Source: Xanthomonas bonasiae (lineage in GTDB: Bacteria; Pseudomonadota; Gammaproteobacteria; Xanthomonadales; Xanthomonadaceae). From it: a stretch of DNA of 64,000 nt. The first letter of the stretch is position 1; every line of letters starts with the position of its first letter. Below the pieces are notes generated by a model that saw only the letters and a program-made list of their open reading frames with translations, had not been told where the DNA came from and ran no database searches. Location: positions 51,319-115,318 of the forward strand of contig NZ_JAFIWB010000014.1 in the NCBI RefSeq assembly GCF_017163705.1, in the 5' to 3' direction. Below, in pieces: positions 61,497 to 64,000 of the stretch. Both the position numbers and the translations under genes were made by a program.

Positions 61497-62336
61497 TCAG
61501 CCGAAGCGGCCGGTGATGTAGTCTTCGGTCTGCTGCTTGCTGGGCTGCGAGAAGATGATCTCGGTGCGGTCGTGCTCGATCAGGTCGCCCAGGTACATGA
61601 AGGCGGTGTAGTCGGACACGCGCGCGGCCTGCTGCATGTTGTGGGTGACGATGACGATGGTGTAGTCGCTCTTCAGCTCTTCGACCAGCTGCTCGATGCG
61701 GCTGGTGGAAATCGGGTCCAGCGCCGAGGTCGGCTCGTCGAGCAGCAGCACGTCCGGGCGCAGGGCGACGGCGCGGGCGATGCACAGGCGCTGCTGCTGG
61801 CCGCCGGACAGGCCCAGCGCGCTCTGCCCGAGCTTGTCCTTGACCTCGTCCCACAGCGCGCCCTGGCGCAGCGCCTGCTCGACGCGGTCGGTCATGTCCG
61901 CCTTGGACAGCTTCTCGTGGTGGCGGATGCCGTAGGCGACGTTCTCGAAGATGGTCATCGGGAACGGCACCGGCTTCTGGAACACCATGCCGACCTTGCT
62001 GCGCAGGCGGTTCATCGGGTACTTCGGCGACAGGATGTTCTCGCCGTCCAGCAGCACCTCGCCGCGCGCCTCCAGCTTCGGATACAGCGCATAGATGCGG
62101 TTGAAGATGCGCAGCAGCGTGGACTTGCCGCAGCCGGACGGGCCGATCAGCGCGGTGACGCGCTTTTCCGGCACCTCGATGTTGATGCCCTTCAGCGCGT
62201 GGTACTTGTCGTAATAGAAGTCCAGGCCGCGCGCGGCCACCTTGACCGGCGATGGCGCCAGCGCGGTGTGCCCGGTGGGCATGGCGATGCGGTGCATCGG
62301 TGCGGCGTTGTGCTGATCGTTCATGGCCGGTTCCAT
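61497..62336 (-). CDS. pstB: phosphate ABC transporter ATPase
   Basis: ATPase of the high-affinity phosphate importer. 279 residues. Walker [10 protein letters not shown] (about residue 62), Q-loop [16 protein letters not shown], signature [14 protein letters not shown], Walker [15 protein letters not shown] and H-loop [14 protein letters not shown]. The N-terminus is extended by about 35 residues relative to E. coli. ATG 62324 ([10 protein letters not shown]) is an alternative start four codons later. Seven bases separate it from pstA. Confidence 0.97.
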   Translation of the reverse strand: MEPAMNDQHNAAPMHRIAMPTGHTALAPSPVKVAARGLDFYYDKYHALKGINIEVPEKRVTALIGPSGCGKSTLLRIFNRIYALYPKLEARGEVLLDGENILSPKYPMNRLRSKVGMVFQKPVPFPMTIFENVAYGIRHHEKLSKADMTDRVEQALRQGALWDEVKDKLGQSALGLSGGQQQRLCIARAVALRPDVLLLDEPTSALDPISTSRIEQLVEELKSDYTIVIVTHNMQQAARVSDYTAFMYLGDLIEHDRTEIIFSQPSKQQTEDYITGRFG

Positions 62337-62343
62337 ATGGGTA

Positions 62344-63210
62344 TCAATCGTTGGATGTCTTGTAGCGGCTCAGCAGGCCGCGCGCGCCGAGGCTGACCAG
62401 CAGCACGAACACGGTGAGCACCAGCGCGCCGGACCAGGCCAGTTGCTGCCAGCTCGGGTAGGGGCTGCCGGCGAAGGAGTTCATCACCACCGGCACGCTC
62501 GCCATCGGCTGCATGACGTTGTTGTTCCAGTACTGGTTGCCGAATGCGGTGAACAGCAGCGGCGCGGTCTCGCCGCTGATGCGCGCCAGCGCCAGCAGCA
62601 CACCGGTGACGATGCCGGCCGAGGCGCTGCGGTACAGCACCTGCACCGTCACCTTCCATTGCGGGATGCCCAGCGACAGCGCCGCTTCGCGCATCTGCGA
62701 AGGCACCAGGCGCAGCATTTCGTCGGTGGTGCGCACCACCACCGGCAGCACGATGAAGGCCAGCGACAGCGCGCCGGCCATCGCCGAGAAGCGCCCGCCG
62801 GTCTGCATCACGTACAGCGTGTACACGAACAGGCCGAGCACGATCGACGGCGCCGACAGCAGGATGTCGTTGACGAAGCGCACCACCTGGCCGGTCTTGC
62901 GCGCATTGCCGTATTCGGCCAGCCAGGTGCCGGCGGCCACGCCCAGCGGGGTGCCGATCAGCAGCGCCAGGCCGCACATCACCGCGCTGCCGAAGAACGC
63001 ATTGGCCAGGCCGCCTTCTTCGCCCGGTGGGGGGGTCATGCGGGTGAACAGGTCGACGTCGATGCCGGCGATGCCCTTGGACAGCAGGGTCCACAGGATC
63101 CAGCCCAGGAACGCCAGCCCGAACAGCGCGGTGAGGCAGGACAGCAGCAGCGCGAACACGTTGACCACGCGGCGGCGGTTGTACAGACGATCGGCGATGT
63201 CGGCGGCCAT
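62344..63210 (-). CDS. pstA: phosphate ABC transporter permease PstA
   Basis: Inner-membrane permease of the phosphate importer, 288 residues with six predicted helices. The binding-protein-dependent transport signature appears as [22 protein letters not shown] (EAA loop). Other conserved segments are [19 protein letters not shown] and [18 protein letters not shown]. The start is ATG 63208-63210, overlapping the pstC stop by one base (TAATG); the open frame continues upstream inside pstC only in another frame. Confidence 0.96.
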   Translation of the reverse strand: MAADIADRLYNRRRVVNVFALLLSCLTALFGLAFLGWILWTLLSKGIAGIDVDLFTRMTPPPGEEGGLANAFFGSAVMCGLALLIGTPLGVAAGTWLAEYGNARKTGQVVRFVNDILLSAPSIVLGLFVYTLYVMQTGGRFSAMAGALSLAFIVLPVVVRTTDEMLRLVPSQMREAALSLGIPQWKVTVQVLYRSASAGIVTGVLLALARISGETAPLLFTAFGNQYWNNNVMQPMASVPVVMNSFAGSPYPSWQQLAWSGALVLTVFVLLVSLGARGLLSRYKTSND

Positions 63211-64000
63211 TAGTTGCCCTCCCGGCGCGACAGTTGCTGCAGCATCAGGCGGGCGATCGCCAGCACCACGAAGGTCACGATGAACAGCACGAAGCCCAGC
63301 AGCAGCAGCGCCGAGCGGTAGGTCTCGGTGGCCTCGCCGAAGTCGTTGGCGATCAGCGCGGCGATGGTGGTGCCCGGTTCCAGCAGCGACGGCGACAGCC
63401 GCACCGTGTTGCCGACCACGAACGCCACCGCCATGGTTTCGCCGAGCGCGCGGCCCAGGCCGAGGAAGATGCCGCCGATCACCGCCGAGCGGGTGTAGGG
63501 CAACACGATGTCCCAGCTCACTTCCCACTTGGTCGAACCCAGCGCGTAGGCCGATTCCTTCAGGCGCGTCGGCACGGTCAGGAACACTTCGCGCATCACC
63601 GAGGAGATGAACGGGATCACCATGATCGCCAGCACGAAGCCGGCGGTGAGCAGGCCGATGCCCAGCGGCGGGCCCTGGAACATCGGGCCGATCACCGGCA
63701 GTGTGCCGACGTGGTCGTTGAGCCAGGGGGTGCCGTATTCGGTCATCACCGGCACCAGTACGAACAGGCCCCACATGCCGTAGATGATCGACGGGATGCC
63801 GGCCAGCAGTTCGATGGCGGTGCCGATCGGGCCGCGCAGCCAGCGCGGCGACACTTCGGTCAGGAAGAACGCGATGCCGTAGCTCACCGGCACCGCGATC
63901 AGCATCGCGATCATGGCGGTGACCAGGGTGCCGTAGATCGGCGCCAGCGCGCCGTACTTGTTCTCGACCGGATTCCATTCGCTGGAGTAGAAGAAGCTCA
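63210..64000 (-). CDS. pstC: phosphate ABC transporter permease PstC, 5' end outside window
   Basis: Second permease of the Pst system. 263 C-terminal codons are visible, running from SFFYSSEWNPVENKYGALAP through ELLAGIPSIIYGMWGLFVLV to the EAA loop KESAYALGSTKWEVSWDIVLP and GRALGETMAVAFVVGN. The start and first helices (about 55-65 residues) lie beyond base 64000. pstS would be expected further along. Overlaps pstA by one base. Confidence 0.96.
   Translation of the reverse strand, partial: SFFYSSEWNPVENKYGALAPIYGTLVTAMIAMLIAVPVSYGIAFFLTEVSPRWLRGPIGTAIELLAGIPSIIYGMWGLFVLVPVMTEYGTPWLNDHVGTLPVIGPMFQGPPLGIGLLTAGFVLAIMVIPFISSVMREVFLTVPTRLKESAYALGSTKWEVSWDIVLPYTRSAVIGGIFLGLGRALGETMAVAFVVGNTVRLSPSLLEPGTTIAALIANDFGEATETYRSALLLLGFVLFIVTFVVLAIARLMLQQLSRREGN

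Overview
The window reads as chromosomal DNA of a Xanthomonadaceae gammaproteobacterium, most likely Xanthomonas or a close relative. It is very GC rich and carries the frr-pyrH, tsf-rpsB and map-glnD-dapD-yffB-dapE gene orders. It has a VirK-family gene, many copies of a REP-like TGTAGGAGCGGCTTCAGCCGCGAC-type repeat, and G-rich GGGATTGGGGATT tracts like those reported in Xanthomonas. Species cannot be named from the sequence alone. No insertion sequence, prophage, CRISPR array or rRNA operon was found.

Layout. 1-4850 (minus): translation and nucleotide genes frr (cut by the window edge), pyrH, an HDOD-GGDEF protein, tsf and rpsB. 5133-10833 (minus): a six-gene archaic-type chaperone-usher pilus operon with two chaperones, one usher and three spore-coat-U-type pilins. 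11060-17595 (plus): map, glnD, dapD, a small membrane gene, an ArsC/Spx-like gene and dapE, mostly with overlapping stop and start codons. 17596-19587: asnB, preceded by an Asn-codon-rich leader peptide and mutually exclusive terminator and antiterminator hairpins. 19693-24503 (minus): a membrane diguanylate cyclase, a beta-helix lipoprotein and a penicillin-acylase-type hydrolase. Then bfr, a LysR regulator, an azoreductase remnant, a DoxX gene and parC. 29575-35329: an AraC regulator diverging from a MarR-OMF-EmrA-EmrB efflux operon. 35464-39823: a two-domain SGNH hydrolase, an XRE regulator, VirK and three tRNA-Leu(CAG) genes. 39960-44893: rnr and rlmB, separated by an unrecognised low-GC gene and a GFA-family gene. 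45407-50110 (minus): a MacA-MacB-outer-membrane-factor exporter, divergent from a response regulator/histidine kinase pair and a propeller-GGDEF sensor. 55790-57670: an orphan Imm1-type immunity gene with two small neighbours, then rnt. 58012-60554: an hvfABC-like operon (Cys-containing EGKCG precursor, DUF692/MNIO maturase, DUF2063 partner) next to an RcnB-like gene. 60715-64000: phoU-pstB-pstA-pstC (pstC cut by the edge).

How the parts relate. The left half is housekeeping: translation, PII signalling through GlnD, lysine/diaminopimelate synthesis (dapD, dapE) and asparagine synthesis. The right half adds surface structures, efflux pumps with local regulators, three GGDEF proteins and metal or phosphate homeostasis. 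The strongest candidates for new biology are the asnB attenuator and the hvfABC-like modified-peptide operon. Starts were set by ribosome-binding sites, stop/start overlaps and family alignments from memory. No database search was possible.
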